NCBI RefSeq assembly: GCF_000828715.1
Contig: NZ_AP014583.1
Location: 742,001 to 806,000, forward strand
Direction: 5' to 3'
DNA: 64,000 nucleotides
Source: Winogradskyella sp. PG-2
GTDB lineage: Bacteria > Bacteroidota > Bacteroidia > Flavobacteriales > Flavobacteriaceae
Both the position numbers and the translations under genes were made by a program. The notes under the pieces are model-generated. The model worked only from the letters and a program-made list of their open reading frames with translations, was not told where the DNA came from and ran no database searches. How positions within the stretch are numbered: position 1 is the stretch's first letter; every line of letters starts with the position of its first letter. Positions 1-8,555 of this stretch are shown here, one piece after another.

Positions 1-147
1 TTTGCTATCCCAAACTGACAGCATTACTGCTTTAGCCTCTTCATTATTTACTCCACCATCTTGTGCAGACCAATTGAGTTTCTCTGGTACTCGATTCTCA
101 TCAAGTTCAACATTTAGTACTATTTTAGATTTAATAATCTTAGACAT
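1..147 (-). CDS. gldC: Gliding motility protein GldC (partial, C-terminus outside window)
   Basis: The minus strand encodes an open frame starting at the ATG at 145-147 and running off the left edge. The visible 49 residues start MSKIIKSKIVLNVELDENR and include NWSAQDGG and EEAKAVMLSVWD, which I recognise as the N-terminus of GldC. GldC is a small soluble protein of the Bacteroidota gliding/T9SS machinery. Its ATG overlaps the gldB stop codon by one base (TAATG), so the two are translationally coupled in one operon, the usual flavobacterial gldB-gldC order. Only about 40% of the protein is present. Confidence 0.85.
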   Translation of the reverse strand, partial: MSKIIKSKIVLNVELDENRVPEKLNWSAQDGGVNNEEAKAVMLSVWDSK

Positions 148-1115
148 TACTTTTTGGGTTTAAATTTAGATTTTCTAAAAATTTCTTCAGGTTCAGTTTC
201 TAATATTCTCATAACATTTTCACCTGTACTATCTGCATAAGCCTTTACAATTTGCCAACCTATATATTGACCTAATCGTCCTGGTGATTCATTGTCAAAC
301 TCCATATAAAATTTAGAAAAAGGAGCATCAGCAATAAAACGATTTGGTAATTTATTATCTGTACTATATAATAATTCTTTCTCAATAAAATAACTCCAAA
401 TTGGACTTTCATTAGCTTTAGCCCATTTTATCTGTTCTTCAGTATAACCGATTTTCTCAGCATTAGTTTTAAACGGAATCATTATATCCTTGAAGTAAAG
501 TAACTTTCCGGAATAAATCATTTCGTCTAGTAATGTTTTTCTATTTGTTTGATAAGCATACTTCTGAGCAAAACCATTGGCAACATCTACTACAATTTGT
601 TCCTTTTTAAAGTTTTTTGCTAAATATGCAGGAATATTACCATTAACATAAAACTTATGGTGTTCTCCTAAATAATTATCTAATGATAGAAGTAAGATAC
701 TGTCGTTAACAATCACTTTATCTCTATATTGAACATAGTTTGTTAAAGTCACTACTCTAGGTATTGAAAAGACTTTATCATAATATTTAATGTGCTGAAA
801 CATACTCCTCAATTCTTCTTTTATAGCCTTAAAATCTTCGAAAGTGGCATTCACCTCATTCAGAATTTCATTCTGTAAGGTATCATTTAGTCTATTCACC
901 CATATTGAATCTGGTGTATGTTTTGAAAAGAAAAATGGAAAGGCTCGTTTTAACTTTGGCAAGTCATTTGGTGTTGCATTCAATTCTGCTTTATCAAACC
1001 GTTCAACTACAAATTTAGCTTCTATCTTAGCAATGTCAGATTCGAGTTTAGAATCTTTATTACAAGACACTAAAAACAATACTAATATTAAAATTATGTA
1101 AATTCTTAACTGCAT
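147..1115 (-). CDS. gldB: Gliding motility lipoprotein GldB
   Basis: GldB is a lipoprotein needed for gliding motility and associated with T9SS function. The frame is open from 1184, but I place the start at the ATG at 1113-1115. From there the protein is about 322 residues and begins MQLRIYIILILVLFLVSC, a textbook lipoprotein signal peptide with the lipobox LVSC followed by NKDSK. A Bacteroidota-type -7 element on the minus strand (TACCTTTG, 1164-1171) lies inside the longer frame, which argues against the upstream starts; an ATG at 1125-1127 is the only other reasonable choice. Conserved-looking internal stretches include MIYSGKLLYFKDIMIP and GRLGQYIGWQIVKAY near the C-terminus. It is divergent from nadE and coupled to gldC downstream. 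Confidence 0.88.
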   Translation of the reverse strand: MQLRIYIILILVLFLVSCNKDSKLESDIAKIEAKFVVERFDKAELNATPNDLPKLKRAFPFFFSKHTPDSIWVNRLNDTLQNEILNEVNATFEDFKAIKEELRSMFQHIKYYDKVFSIPRVVTLTNYVQYRDKVIVNDSILLLSLDNYLGEHHKFYVNGNIPAYLAKNFKKEQIVVDVANGFAQKYAYQTNRKTLLDEMIYSGKLLYFKDIMIPFKTNAEKIGYTEEQIKWAKANESPIWSYFIEKELLYSTDNKLPNRFIADAPFSKFYMEFDNESPGRLGQYIGWQIVKAYADSTGENVMRILETEPEEIFRKSKFKPKK

Positions 1116-1150
1116 TGGGTAAAACATTTTTAATCCTAGCACGATTGCTT

Positions 1151-1158
1151 TATTTTTG
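1151..1158 (+). promoter_or_regulatory. Promoter -7 element for nadE
   Basis: TATTTTTG matches TAnnTTTG on the plus strand, 42 bases before the nadE ATG. It sits only 5 bases from the oppositely oriented gldB element, so the two promoters are divergent and probably mutually exclusive. The -33 element is not evident. Confidence 0.45.
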
Positions 1159-1163
1159 TTATG

Positions 1164-1171
1164 CAAAGGTA
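1164..1171 (-). promoter_or_regulatory. Promoter -7 element for gldBC
   Basis: TACCTTTG on the minus strand matches the Bacteroidota TAnnTTTG consensus exactly. Predicted transcription start is near 1157-1160, about 45 bases before the chosen gldB ATG. No clear -33 TTG is seen. It lies within the longest possible gldB frame and so decides the start. Confidence 0.55.
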
Positions 1172-1199
1172 CACTTCTTTGCATTAAATTTTAAACATT

Positions 1200-1988
1200 A
1201 TGCAAACAGAAAAAGTTATTGATTATATCGTAGATTGGTTAAAAGATTATGCGACAAATGCCAGAGTAAAGGGGTTTGTTATAGGTATTTCGGGAGGAAT
1301 AGATTCTGCAGTAACCTCAACGCTTTGTGCAAAAACAGGTTTAGAGCTTTTATGTATTGAAATGCCTATTCACCAAGCTGCTAGCCATGTCAGCAGAGCA
1401 CAAGAACACATTGCTCAATTAAAAAAGCGTTTTCCTAATGTTAGCGACACAAGAACAGATTTAACTCCTGTTTTTGAAGAATTTAAAACAGAAGTAAGTC
1501 TTGAAGGAAAACAGGTAACAGTAGATATGGCCTTAGCCAATACCAGAGCAAGATTAAGAATGACCACTTTATATTATCATGCAGGTTTACTTGGACTTTT
1601 AGTTGCAGGTACTGGCAATAAGGTTGAAGATTTTGGTGTAGGTTTTTATACTAAATATGGTGATGGTGGAGTAGACTTAAGTCCCATTGCCGATTTATTA
1701 AAGTCTGAAGTCTATAAAATTGGAAATTATTTAAATGTACCAGAATCAATTATGAAAGCTGCGCCTAGCGATGGCTTATTTGGAGATGCTAGAAGTGATG
1801 AAGATCAGATTGGTGCCACTTATCCAGAATTAGAATGGGCTATGCAAATGCTAGACGAAGGAAAAACTGTAAACGACTTTGAAGGTAGACAACGTGATGC
1901 TTTTGAAATTTTTATGTGTTACAATACATCAAACAAACATAAGATGATTCCTATTCCAATTTGCGAAATTCCTAAAAATTTGAAATAA
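1200..1988 (+). CDS. nadE: NAD+ synthetase, short ammonia-dependent form
   Basis: NadE makes NAD+ from deamido-NAD+, ATP and ammonia in the cytoplasm, the last step of NAD synthesis. The 262-residue length fits the short form without a glutaminase domain. The ATP-pyrophosphatase P-loop SGGIDS is at residues 31-36. Other family stretches are VAGTGNKVEDFGVGFYTKYGDGGVD and PSDGLFGDARSDEDQIGATY. It is a single gene between divergent gldB and the LuxR-type regulator. In flavobacteria gldB, gldC and nadE are commonly adjacent, which supports normal chromosomal context. Confidence 0.95.
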   Translation: MQTEKVIDYIVDWLKDYATNARVKGFVIGISGGIDSAVTSTLCAKTGLELLCIEMPIHQAASHVSRAQEHIAQLKKRFPNVSDTRTDLTPVFEEFKTEVSLEGKQVTVDMALANTRARLRMTTLYYHAGLLGLLVAGTGNKVEDFGVGFYTKYGDGGVDLSPIADLLKSEVYKIGNYLNVPESIMKAAPSDGLFGDARSDEDQIGATYPELEWAMQMLDEGKTVNDFEGRQRDAFEIFMCYNTSNKHKMIPIPICEIPKNLK

Positions 1989-2035
1989 TTCTTGCAGTTT
2001 ATCGAATAAATTAGGCAATCTGTTTAATTTTTAAC

Positions 2036-2043
2036 TATTTTTG
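2036..2043 (+). promoter_or_regulatory. Candidate promoter for the LuxR-type regulator
   Basis: TATTTTTG matches TAnnTTTG and lies 82 bases upstream of the regulator ATG at 2125. No good -33 TTG is visible, so the call is tentative. Confidence 0.3.
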
Positions 2044-2124
2044 TTTAACGAATCTCCGCTATTTACTTGACTGAGCTTTTGCTATTGTTATTATAACCCT
2101 AACCAAAACCAAAATCAATTTGTT

Positions 2125-2754
2125 ATGATACAAATTCTGATTGTTGACAGCCATCCTATTGTAAGAACTGGTCTAGAATTGTTCTTAAATAGTAAACCCG
2201 ATTTTAAAGTTATAGGAAGTTTAAGTAGTGGAATTGAAATATTCGAATTCGTTAGACGTCATGATGTTGACGTTATTATATCCGAAGTTGATCTACCAGA
2301 ACTTAATGGTATTACTGCGCTTAGAGCCATTAAAAAAGAAAACAAATCTGTTAATGTTTTGATGTTTAGTCATCAACCTGAAGAGATCTATGCCATTAGT
2401 ACATTAAAAGCTGGAGCCTCTGGATACCTCAATAAAACTGCTAGTACTGAGGAAGTTGAAACAGCTGTAAGAAAAATTCATTCTGGTGAAGTTTCTCTTA
2501 GTGAAAAAATGGATAAACATTTGCGCTATGAAGATACTCGTAAAAGCAGAAGTCGTTTATTCAAAAAACTATCAACTAGAGAGGTTGAAGTATTAAAGTT
2601 ACTTTCTATTGGTAGAAAGAATAAAGAGATTGCTGAAGAATTAGATATTAACGAGAAAACTGTTAGTACTTATAAGGCAAGGCTTTTTAAGAAGCTAAAT
2701 GTAACAAATATTGTAGATTTAATTCACCAAGCAAAACACCACAATCTGGCTTAA
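2125..2754 (+). CDS. LuxR/NarL-type regulator with atypical receiver domain
   Basis: The 209-residue protein has an N-terminal receiver fold (about 1-125) and a C-terminal LuxR helix-turn-helix (about 145-205; LSTREVEVLKLLSIGRKNKEIAEEL and KTVSTYKARLFKKL). The receiver lacks normal phosphorylation chemistry. The usual acidic pair is D8-S9, and the phosphoacceptor position (VIISEVDLPELNG) is Glu54 instead of Asp, although D56 lies two residues further on. The switch Ser and the conserved Lys (GYLNK) are kept. I infer that it works without phosphorylation or mimics the phosphorylated state. No kinase gene is adjacent. Its stop overlaps the convergent dnaG stop by 3 bases. Targets are unknown. 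Confidence 0.85.
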   Translation: MIQILIVDSHPIVRTGLELFLNSKPDFKVIGSLSSGIEIFEFVRRHDVDVIISEVDLPELNGITALRAIKKENKSVNVLMFSHQPEEIYAISTLKAGASGYLNKTASTEEVETAVRKIHSGEVSLSEKMDKHLRYEDTRKSRSRLFKKLSTREVEVLKLLSIGRKNKEIAEELDINEKTVSTYKARLFKKLNVTNIVDLIHQAKHHNLA

Positions 2755-4715
2755 CCAATTACTTTACCAAGTTTACGGGATAATAACATTTTAAGACCTA
2801 CGTAGTCTTTCACATCTTCTATGATGGATCGTGAATCTGAATCTTCTTTTAAAGTCTCATTTTTATACTCTGCTACTTTTTGGTCTATTAAATAGCAGCG
2901 TAAACTTAATATGGTTTGACTCACTAATTGTGGTACTGAATGTTCCTTTTCTTTTGGTATTATTTGATTACGTTCCCAATCGTGTAAATTATATTTTTCA
3001 TCTTCCATTAAGATACTGGTTATTGTACCTGCTGATTCTTGATCTAATTGATTAACAAAATTTCTTGTAGAGAAATCTTCATCTTGATTAAGCTTATCAA
3101 TAATAGAATAATACAACACTTTAAATTGCTCATTTGAAAACATCATCTCATCCTCCTGTAGATCTAAATATATTTTTTCAAACACACGTGCTTCTTGCAT
3201 TGTAGGTTCTAAAACCAATTCACCCGTTACTTCGTCTTCCTTTAATATCAAATCTTCAAACTGCTCTGTTCGGTCTCCATAGAGCATTAAAATTTCGATG
3301 ATTTTTCGCTCTAACTCATATTGAACATTTATCTTTTGTTTGGGTTGTTCAACATTTTTAACCACTTCAAAAGCTTTCTGCTCTTGCTTATATTTTTTAT
3401 TAGCTTCATGAAAGTCTTTTTTGCTAATTTGTGCTAACGTACTGAATAAGACATTCTCGCTAATATCCATAATGCGTGCACATTCTTGTATATAAACTTC
3501 ACGCTTTATAGAATCTGGTATTTTAGAAATGCTATTTACAATATCTCTTATGGTTTCTGCCTTTTTAATCGGATCATTATTAGCTTCTTTTACCAATAAA
3601 GATGCCTTAAACTGAATGAAATCTTTAGCATTTTCGTTAAGATAAGCCGTTAACTCTTCTAAAGTATTTGATTTTGCAAAACTATCTGGATCTTCACCAT
3701 CCGGAAATGTACAGACCTTAACGTTCATTCCTTGTTCTAGGATTAAATCAATACCGCGAATTGAAGCTCTAATACCAGCAGCATCACCATCAAAAAGTAC
3801 AGTTATATTATTGGTCAATCTATTAATTAAACGAATCTGATCTGGTGTGAGTGCTGTACCAGAAGACGACACTACATTCTTAACTCCTGTTTGGTAGAAC
3901 TGAATTACATCTGTATATCCTTCGACCAAAAAACAATTATCTTCTTTAGCAATGGTTTGCTTTGCGTAATACAAACCATAAAGCACTTTACTTTTATGAT
4001 AGATTTCGCTTTCCGGAGAATTGAGGTACTTTGCCGCTTTTTTATCGTTAGTTAGAATACGTCCACCAAAACCTAAAATACGACCGCTCATACTGTGGAT
4101 AGGAAACATAACTCTACCTTTAAACCTATCGAATCGTTTCTCATCCTTTACAATGGTAAGACCTGTACCAGATAGAAAATCTATATTATAACCTTTACCC
4201 AAAGCATCATCTGTAAAGGCTTGCCATTCATCTAAAGAATAGCCTAATTGAAATTTTTTAATAGTCTCTTCTGAAAAGCCTCGTTCCTTAAAATAGCTTA
4301 AACCTATGGCTTTGCCTTGATCCGTTTGGTGTAGTATTTTTTGAAAATATGTGTTTGCATATTCACTGACTAAATACAGACTTTCTCTTGTATCTGCTTG
4401 TGCCTTTTCTTCATCTGTACGTTCAGTTTCTTCAATTTCTATATTATACTTCTTGGCTAAATATTTAATGGCCTCAGGATATGTAAAATGTTCGTGCTCC
4501 ATTAAAAAGCTTACGGCATTACCACCTTTACCTGTTGAGAAATCTTTCCAAATTTGTTTTACAGGAGATACCATAAAACTTGGTGTACGTTCTTCACTAA
4601 AAGGACTTAAGCCTTTAAAACTACTTCCCGATTTTTTTAGTTGAACAAAATCACCAATGACCTCCTCAACGCGAGCGGTTTCAAATACTTGTGCTATGGT
4701 GTTTTGTGAAATCAA
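2751..4715 (-). CDS. dnaG: DNA primase DnaG, zinc ligands replaced
   Basis: DnaG synthesises RNA primers at the replication fork. The 654-residue protein has the N-terminal zinc-finger-like fold, the catalytic TOPRIM region (VEGYTDVI, then LFDGDAAGIRASIRGID) and a C-terminal helicase-binding region. In place of the CHC2 ligands (E. coli C40, H43, C61, C64) it has S37, S40, D58 and T61 at identical spacing (GLSPFSEERTPSF ... KDFSTGKGG), so it cannot bind zinc in the usual way. I recall the same loss in other flavobacterial primases, so this may be a lineage trait. The start codon is TTG (4713-4715): an in-frame TAA lies two codons upstream, and the first internal ATG (residue 48) would cut into the fold. 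Confidence 0.93.
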   Translation of the reverse strand: MISQNTIAQVFETARVEEVIGDFVQLKKSGSSFKGLSPFSEERTPSFMVSPVKQIWKDFSTGKGGNAVSFLMEHEHFTYPEAIKYLAKKYNIEIEETERTDEEKAQADTRESLYLVSEYANTYFQKILHQTDQGKAIGLSYFKERGFSEETIKKFQLGYSLDEWQAFTDDALGKGYNIDFLSGTGLTIVKDEKRFDRFKGRVMFPIHSMSGRILGFGGRILTNDKKAAKYLNSPESEIYHKSKVLYGLYYAKQTIAKEDNCFLVEGYTDVIQFYQTGVKNVVSSSGTALTPDQIRLINRLTNNITVLFDGDAAGIRASIRGIDLILEQGMNVKVCTFPDGEDPDSFAKSNTLEELTAYLNENAKDFIQFKASLLVKEANNDPIKKAETIRDIVNSISKIPDSIKREVYIQECARIMDISENVLFSTLAQISKKDFHEANKKYKQEQKAFEVVKNVEQPKQKINVQYELERKIIEILMLYGDRTEQFEDLILKEDEVTGELVLEPTMQEARVFEKIYLDLQEDEMMFSNEQFKVLYYSIIDKLNQDEDFSTRNFVNQLDQESAGTITSILMEDEKYNLHDWERNQIIPKEKEHSVPQLVSQTILSLRCYLIDQKVAEYKNETLKEDSDSRSIIEDVKDYVGLKMLLSRKLGKVIG

Positions 4716-4810
4716 AAATTAGGGGTTTAGCAAGTTTGTAAATTTAAGATAAACAATTTGTTTTAAAAATTTAAAATCTATATTAACTAGACTTTCTTGG
4801 ATGTGGTTAA

Positions 4811-4844
4811 TAAAAAAAGCCTTCATCTGAAATAAAAGAAGACT
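4811..4844 (-). terminator. Rho-independent terminator after the outer-membrane gene
   Basis: On the minus strand AGTCTTC (4844-4838) pairs with GAAGGCT (4824-4818), including one G-T pair, followed by a run of six T. It lies 24 bases past the stop of the gene ending at 4868 and ends the sigma-factor operon. Confidence 0.7.
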
Positions 4845-4867
4845 TTAACACTTAAAAAATTATTGAT

Positions 4868-5947
4868 TTAGTCTAAGTCCCATCGAAGACCAAGAGAAAT
4901 ATTATTTTGCTCAAACGCCTGATCTTTAAATAAGGGACTTAAGTCGTATTTAGCATATATAGATAAATCACCAAAGCCAATATAACCACTCAATCCATAA
5001 ACAAAGTTAGATGTATTGAAATTTCGTTTTTCTTTATTCTTAACTCGGTTACCGTCCTCATCTTCGTATAATAGTTTCTGCTGTGTACCTAATCTTACTC
5101 CACCAAAACCACCAAGTCCTATTTTAAAATGGTTATCAGTTGTATATCTTAATCTATCTTTAAAATCCCTTTTTTTAGATGGACCAAACTCAAAATGTAC
5201 TGGCAGAACTAAATTGGTTACTCTCAACTTTGCTTTTTTAAGATCTAATGGAAACTCTTGTAATGTTGTTTCATCACCGTCTTGCACAAAGTATTGATTA
5301 TTCTTTATATTTAATTTATTCCATTGAAACGAAAATCCATAGTTTAATCTAGCAAAATTAGAGTCTTTAAACAATCTTGTTTCCCATACCCAACCTAATT
5401 CTACAAAACCTGAACCACCTTTTTTGTAAGGTGAGTCATCTAAGCTTTGTCCATCTCCTATGGTATTGTTAAATCCTATAGCAAATAATAATTTATTTGA
5501 TGTACGTATATCGTATTTAGGTTTTTGTTTTTTATTTGGTCCTAAATTTATATAAACTCCATTACTTCCAACACTCAAAGAAATTTGTTCATCTTCAGAC
5601 GAGGTAGAATCATATCCATTGCGCTTTATTAATTCAATTTTACTATTAATAATTGCTGTTCTATCTTCTATATTTAAAGCTGCTTTTTGGGCTGCTGCTT
5701 TCTTTAATTCTTCAGCATTAGCAGCTGTAATTTCATCATTATCGAGTTGCTTATTAATTGCTTCAATTCTTAATTTTAAAGCTGCTTTTTCTGATTCTCT
5801 TATCTTTTCTTTCTGCTGCGTTAAAATTTTAATTCTGTATTCAGTTGTTTGTCTTTGAATTGAATCATTTTCCTTGTTTTGACTTTGTACAGTAGCAAAA
5901 GTTAATGAGATAACTAAGTAAACTACTAATCGTGTAATTGTATTCAT
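4868..5947 (-). CDS. Outer-membrane beta-barrel protein with N-terminal coiled coil
   Basis: The 359-residue protein has a signal peptide (about 1-22, ending TVQSQ), then a charged helical region rich in Lys, Glu and Ala (about 30-110) that looks like a coiled coil, and a C-terminal half with alternating strands (ELGWVWETRL, NYGFSFQWNK, FKIGLGGFGGVRLG, YGLSGYIGFGDLSIYAKYDLS, ending ISLGLRWDLD). The final aromatic residues and strand pattern are typical of outer-membrane barrels. It is the third gene of the sigma - anti-sigma-like - barrel operon and is followed by a terminator. A cargo or envelope-stress role is possible but I do not recognise a specific function. Confidence 0.75.
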   Translation of the reverse strand: MNTITRLVVYLVISLTFATVQSQNKENDSIQRQTTEYRIKILTQQKEKIRESEKAALKLRIEAINKQLDNDEITAANAEELKKAAAQKAALNIEDRTAIINSKIELIKRNGYDSTSSEDEQISLSVGSNGVYINLGPNKKQKPKYDIRTSNKLLFAIGFNNTIGDGQSLDDSPYKKGGSGFVELGWVWETRLFKDSNFARLNYGFSFQWNKLNIKNNQYFVQDGDETTLQEFPLDLKKAKLRVTNLVLPVHFEFGPSKKRDFKDRLRYTTDNHFKIGLGGFGGVRLGTQQKLLYEDEDGNRVKNKEKRNFNTSNFVYGLSGYIGFGDLSIYAKYDLSPLFKDQAFEQNNISLGLRWDLD

Positions 5948-5991
5948 AACTGTTCGTTTTTTGATTTATTGATGTTAATTTGATTCTTGTT

Positions 5992-6777
5992 TTAATTATT
6001 GCGCTCTGCAACTTTTGTTTTCACTGTTTCATAACTTTCTTTAAGTGCTTCAAACACTTTAGTTCTAAAGGATTGCCCCATATCTTCTTGTACACTTAGT
6101 AATAAAGCGTCAGCATCAACTGTCTTAGAAGATTCCTTTTGTAGTTTGTTTTTAAAAAGTTCTTTACTTGCTACTTTTAATAGTGAATCTATTTCTCTAT
6201 CCGTTACAGAATTATCATCTGATTTCAACTGTTTAATCGCAGTTGCCACAGCATCTTCTATGATTAATTTACCCGAATTAACTGACAAATCTTCTTTCAA
6301 CAAATCTTCCTTATTTGGTATAGCTGTTTTAATTGTTGATTTATTATTTTCTGCAATCTGTATCATAGACTTAGGTCTCTTTTCTGTTACTTTTTTATAC
6401 TCAATAATCCGTGGTTTATTGATAATTGGCGCGTCGTCCTTTAAATGCTCATTACTTTCATCTTCTATTGCTAATTCAGTAGTTTCTTTAATATTGATAT
6501 TTTGAGTTTCCTTTTCTTTTTGAAATTCTCTTTGTACTTCTTCAACAACTTGTTGAATAATTTCTTCACTACCTTCATTATTAAAAAACTGAACAGAAAC
6601 CGCAATCATAATAATTAAACCGGCAGCAATACTTAGCCACCAATAAATCAGGTTTCTAGACTTCTTTTGATCTGCATCTAAACGTTCAGACAACTTAGAC
6701 CAACCTTCTGCTGATGGAGATAACGAGCGTTTCTCGAGCTTATCTTTTAAATGTTCTTCAAATTTAATTGGTGCCAT
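5992..6777 (-). CDS. One-TM protein after the sigma factor, probable anti-sigma factor
   Basis: The 261-residue protein has a cytoplasmic N-terminal part (about 1-43, with PSAEGWSKLSERLD), one membrane segment (about 45-65, LIYWWLSIAAGLIIMIAVSV) and a long charged periplasmic part. That layout, plus an overlap of 14 bases with the sigma-factor gene upstream, suggests that it binds and controls the sigma factor. It lacks a clear zinc-containing anti-sigma motif, so the role is inferred from context. The barrel gene follows after 44 bases. Confidence 0.65.
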   Translation of the reverse strand: MAPIKFEEHLKDKLEKRSLSPSAEGWSKLSERLDADQKKSRNLIYWWLSIAAGLIIMIAVSVQFFNNEGSEEIIQQVVEEVQREFQKEKETQNINIKETTELAIEDESNEHLKDDAPIINKPRIIEYKKVTEKRPKSMIQIAENNKSTIKTAIPNKEDLLKEDLSVNSGKLIIEDAVATAIKQLKSDDNSVTDREIDSLLKVASKELFKNKLQKESSKTVDADALLLSVQEDMGQSFRTKVFEALKESYETVKTKVAERNN

Positions 6778-7327
6778 AACTGTTGTTATTTAATTCTTTA
6801 ATTTTTTTCTGAAGCATTTGCCTTGCTTTAAACAATTGCGACTTTGATGTGCCTTGAGATATATTCAATAATTCTGCAATCTCACTATGCTTATAACCTT
6901 CTATTGCATACATCACAAATACCATTTTATATCCTTCTGGCAAACTATCTATGAGTTGTTGTATCTCTGCAACTTCAATATTTGTTTTTATGTTGTTAGA
7001 ATAATCGTGTTCTAAATAATCATCTTCTGTAGCAAACTCAATATTTTTTTTCTGTCTTAAATATGATATCGCTTCCCTTACCATAATGCGTCTCATCCAA
7101 CCCTCAAAACTACCTTCTCCTTTAAATGTTTTTAAGTACTTAAATACTTTAAAAAAACCATTAAGCATTACTTCTTCTGCCTGATGAACATCTTTAATGT
7201 AATACCTACAGATACTTAACATCTTTGGCGCAAGCAATTCATACAATACATTTTGGGCTTCACGATTCTGCTTCGTTGCTCTTTGTATGAGTTTAGTTTC
7301 GTTTTTATGAAGTTGAATAACTTTCAT
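6764..7327 (-). CDS. ECF-type RNA polymerase sigma factor
   Basis: The 187-residue protein has region 2 (about 25-95; YYIKDVHQAEEVMLNGFFKVFKYL, SFEGWMRRIMVREAISYLR) and region 4 (about 125-180; LPEGYKMVFVMYAIEGYKHSEIAELLNISQGTSKSQLFKARQML), the sigma-70 ECF layout. It directs polymerase to a specialised promoter set, probably for envelope genes given the membrane and barrel genes that follow. A sequence upstream (7347-7385) resembles ones before two genes near 48.5-49 kb, which may mark its regulon and autoregulation. Confidence 0.88.
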   Translation of the reverse strand: MKVIQLHKNETKLIQRATKQNREAQNVLYELLAPKMLSICRYYIKDVHQAEEVMLNGFFKVFKYLKTFKGEGSFEGWMRRIMVREAISYLRQKKNIEFATEDDYLEHDYSNNIKTNIEVAEIQQLIDSLPEGYKMVFVMYAIEGYKHSEIAELLNISQGTSKSQLFKARQMLQKKIKELNNNSYGTN

Positions 7328-7346
7328 TCTGTTTTTACGATTGCGC

Positions 7347-7385
7347 TTCTATTTACAAAGACGCAATTTTGTTGCCAAGGGTTGT
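7347..7385 (-). promoter_or_regulatory. Candidate ECF promoter of the sigma-factor operon
   Basis: On the minus strand ACAACCC (7385-7379) is followed, after about 15 bases, by TCTTTGTAAATAGAA (7361-7347), 20 bases before the sigma-factor ATG. The same two blocks occur at 48447-48484 and 48976-49013. It lacks TAnnTTTG, which fits an alternative sigma factor, possibly the product of this operon itself. Confidence 0.45.
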
Positions 7386-7444
7386 CTGGAAAGTGAAAAA
7401 TAGTTTAATTAATCAACAACTTACTGGTTGTCAGTGCTTTATTT

Positions 7445-8422
7445 TTATTTTTTTCTGTCAATAACGTAATCAACCATGAGCTTTAAAGACGCTCTATATT
7501 CTGATTGAGGATAAGTATGTAATAAAACCAACGCTTCTTTTTGAAATTCCTTCATTCTTGTAATGGCGTATTCTAATCCCCCTTTAATTTTTACAAAAGC
7601 AATGACTTCCTTAACACGTTTTTTGTCTTTATTATGACTTTTTACTGAATTAATAAGCCAAGACTTTTCCTTTTTAGAGCAGTTGTTAAGCACATATATT
7701 AGAGGTAAGGTCATCTTTTGTTCCTTAATATCTATGCCTGTTGGTTTACCAATAGCTTCTTCACCATAATCAAATAAATCATCTTTTATTTGAAATGCCA
7801 TACCTATGAGTTCACCAAACTTTCGCATAGTTTCTACATCTGGCGAATTAGGTTTTACAGAAGCTGCACCAAGACTACAACAAGCCGCTATTAAAGTAGC
7901 CGTTTTTTGCCTGATAATATCATAATAAACTTCTTCAGTTATATCAAGTTGCCTTGCCTTTTCTATTTGAAGTAACTCTCCTTCACTCATCTCCCGTACA
8001 GCAACTGAAATGATTTTAAGTAAATCAAAATCATTATTATCGATAGAGAGTAATAATCCTTTTGATAATAAATAATCACCTATGAGAACTGCAATTTTAT
8101 TTTTCCATAGTGCATTAATCGAGAAAAAACCACGTCTACGGTTGCTATCATCTACAACATCATCATGAACTAAAGTCGCAGTATGTATTAACTCAATAAC
8201 CGAAGCTCCTCTATAGGTACGCTCTCTCACTTCGCCATTATTCATCATTTTAGCTACCAAAAACACAAACATAGGTCGCATTTGCTTGCCTTTTCTATTA
8301 ACAATATAGTGGGTAATTCGATTTAACAACGCCACCTTACTAGCCATAGAAAGTTGAAACTTTTGCTCGAAAAGTTCCATCTCATAGGCGATTGGTTGTT
8401 TTATTTGTTCGGTTATTTTCAT
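7445..8422 (-). CDS. Polyprenyl (probably long-chain) diphosphate synthase
   Basis: The enzyme adds isopentenyl diphosphate units to an allylic diphosphate to build the isoprenoid chain of menaquinone or a related carrier. The 325-residue protein is all-helical and has both Asp-rich motifs: DDVVDD at residues 87-92 and DDLFD at 214-218. GKQMRP near residue 45 and the Lys/Gln-rich stretch IRQKTATL are typical of the family. The chain length made cannot be read from the sequence; flavobacteria usually make MK-6, so a hexa- to octaprenyl product is expected. The gene stands downstream of the rlmN block and is divergent from the T9SS cargo gene at 8556. Confidence 0.9.
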   Translation of the reverse strand: MKITEQIKQPIAYEMELFEQKFQLSMASKVALLNRITHYIVNRKGKQMRPMFVFLVAKMMNNGEVRERTYRGASVIELIHTATLVHDDVVDDSNRRRGFFSINALWKNKIAVLIGDYLLSKGLLLSIDNNDFDLLKIISVAVREMSEGELLQIEKARQLDITEEVYYDIIRQKTATLIAACCSLGAASVKPNSPDVETMRKFGELIGMAFQIKDDLFDYGEEAIGKPTGIDIKEQKMTLPLIYVLNNCSKKEKSWLINSVKSHNKDKKRVKEVIAFVKIKGGLEYAITRMKEFQKEALVLLHTYPQSEYRASLKLMVDYVIDRKK

Positions 8423-8555
8423 TAATAGCTTAAATCATTGTAAAATTACGAATTCTGAGCCCTTTTTATTCTTAAAATCGAAATTATGAATAATTAACAT
8501 GACGCTGTAACATTTATTTGTAACTTCCTTCCTATTAATCCAAAAACTAAACTTT

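Noticed and set aside
844..1101. 85-codon open frame on the plus strand opposite gldB
   Set aside because: It is fully inside gldB, has no family features and no promoter; a shadow of the real gene.
7385..7440. Terminator after the polyprenyl synthase gene
   Set aside because: ACAAC/GTTGT gives only a 5-bp stem and no T tract on the right strand.
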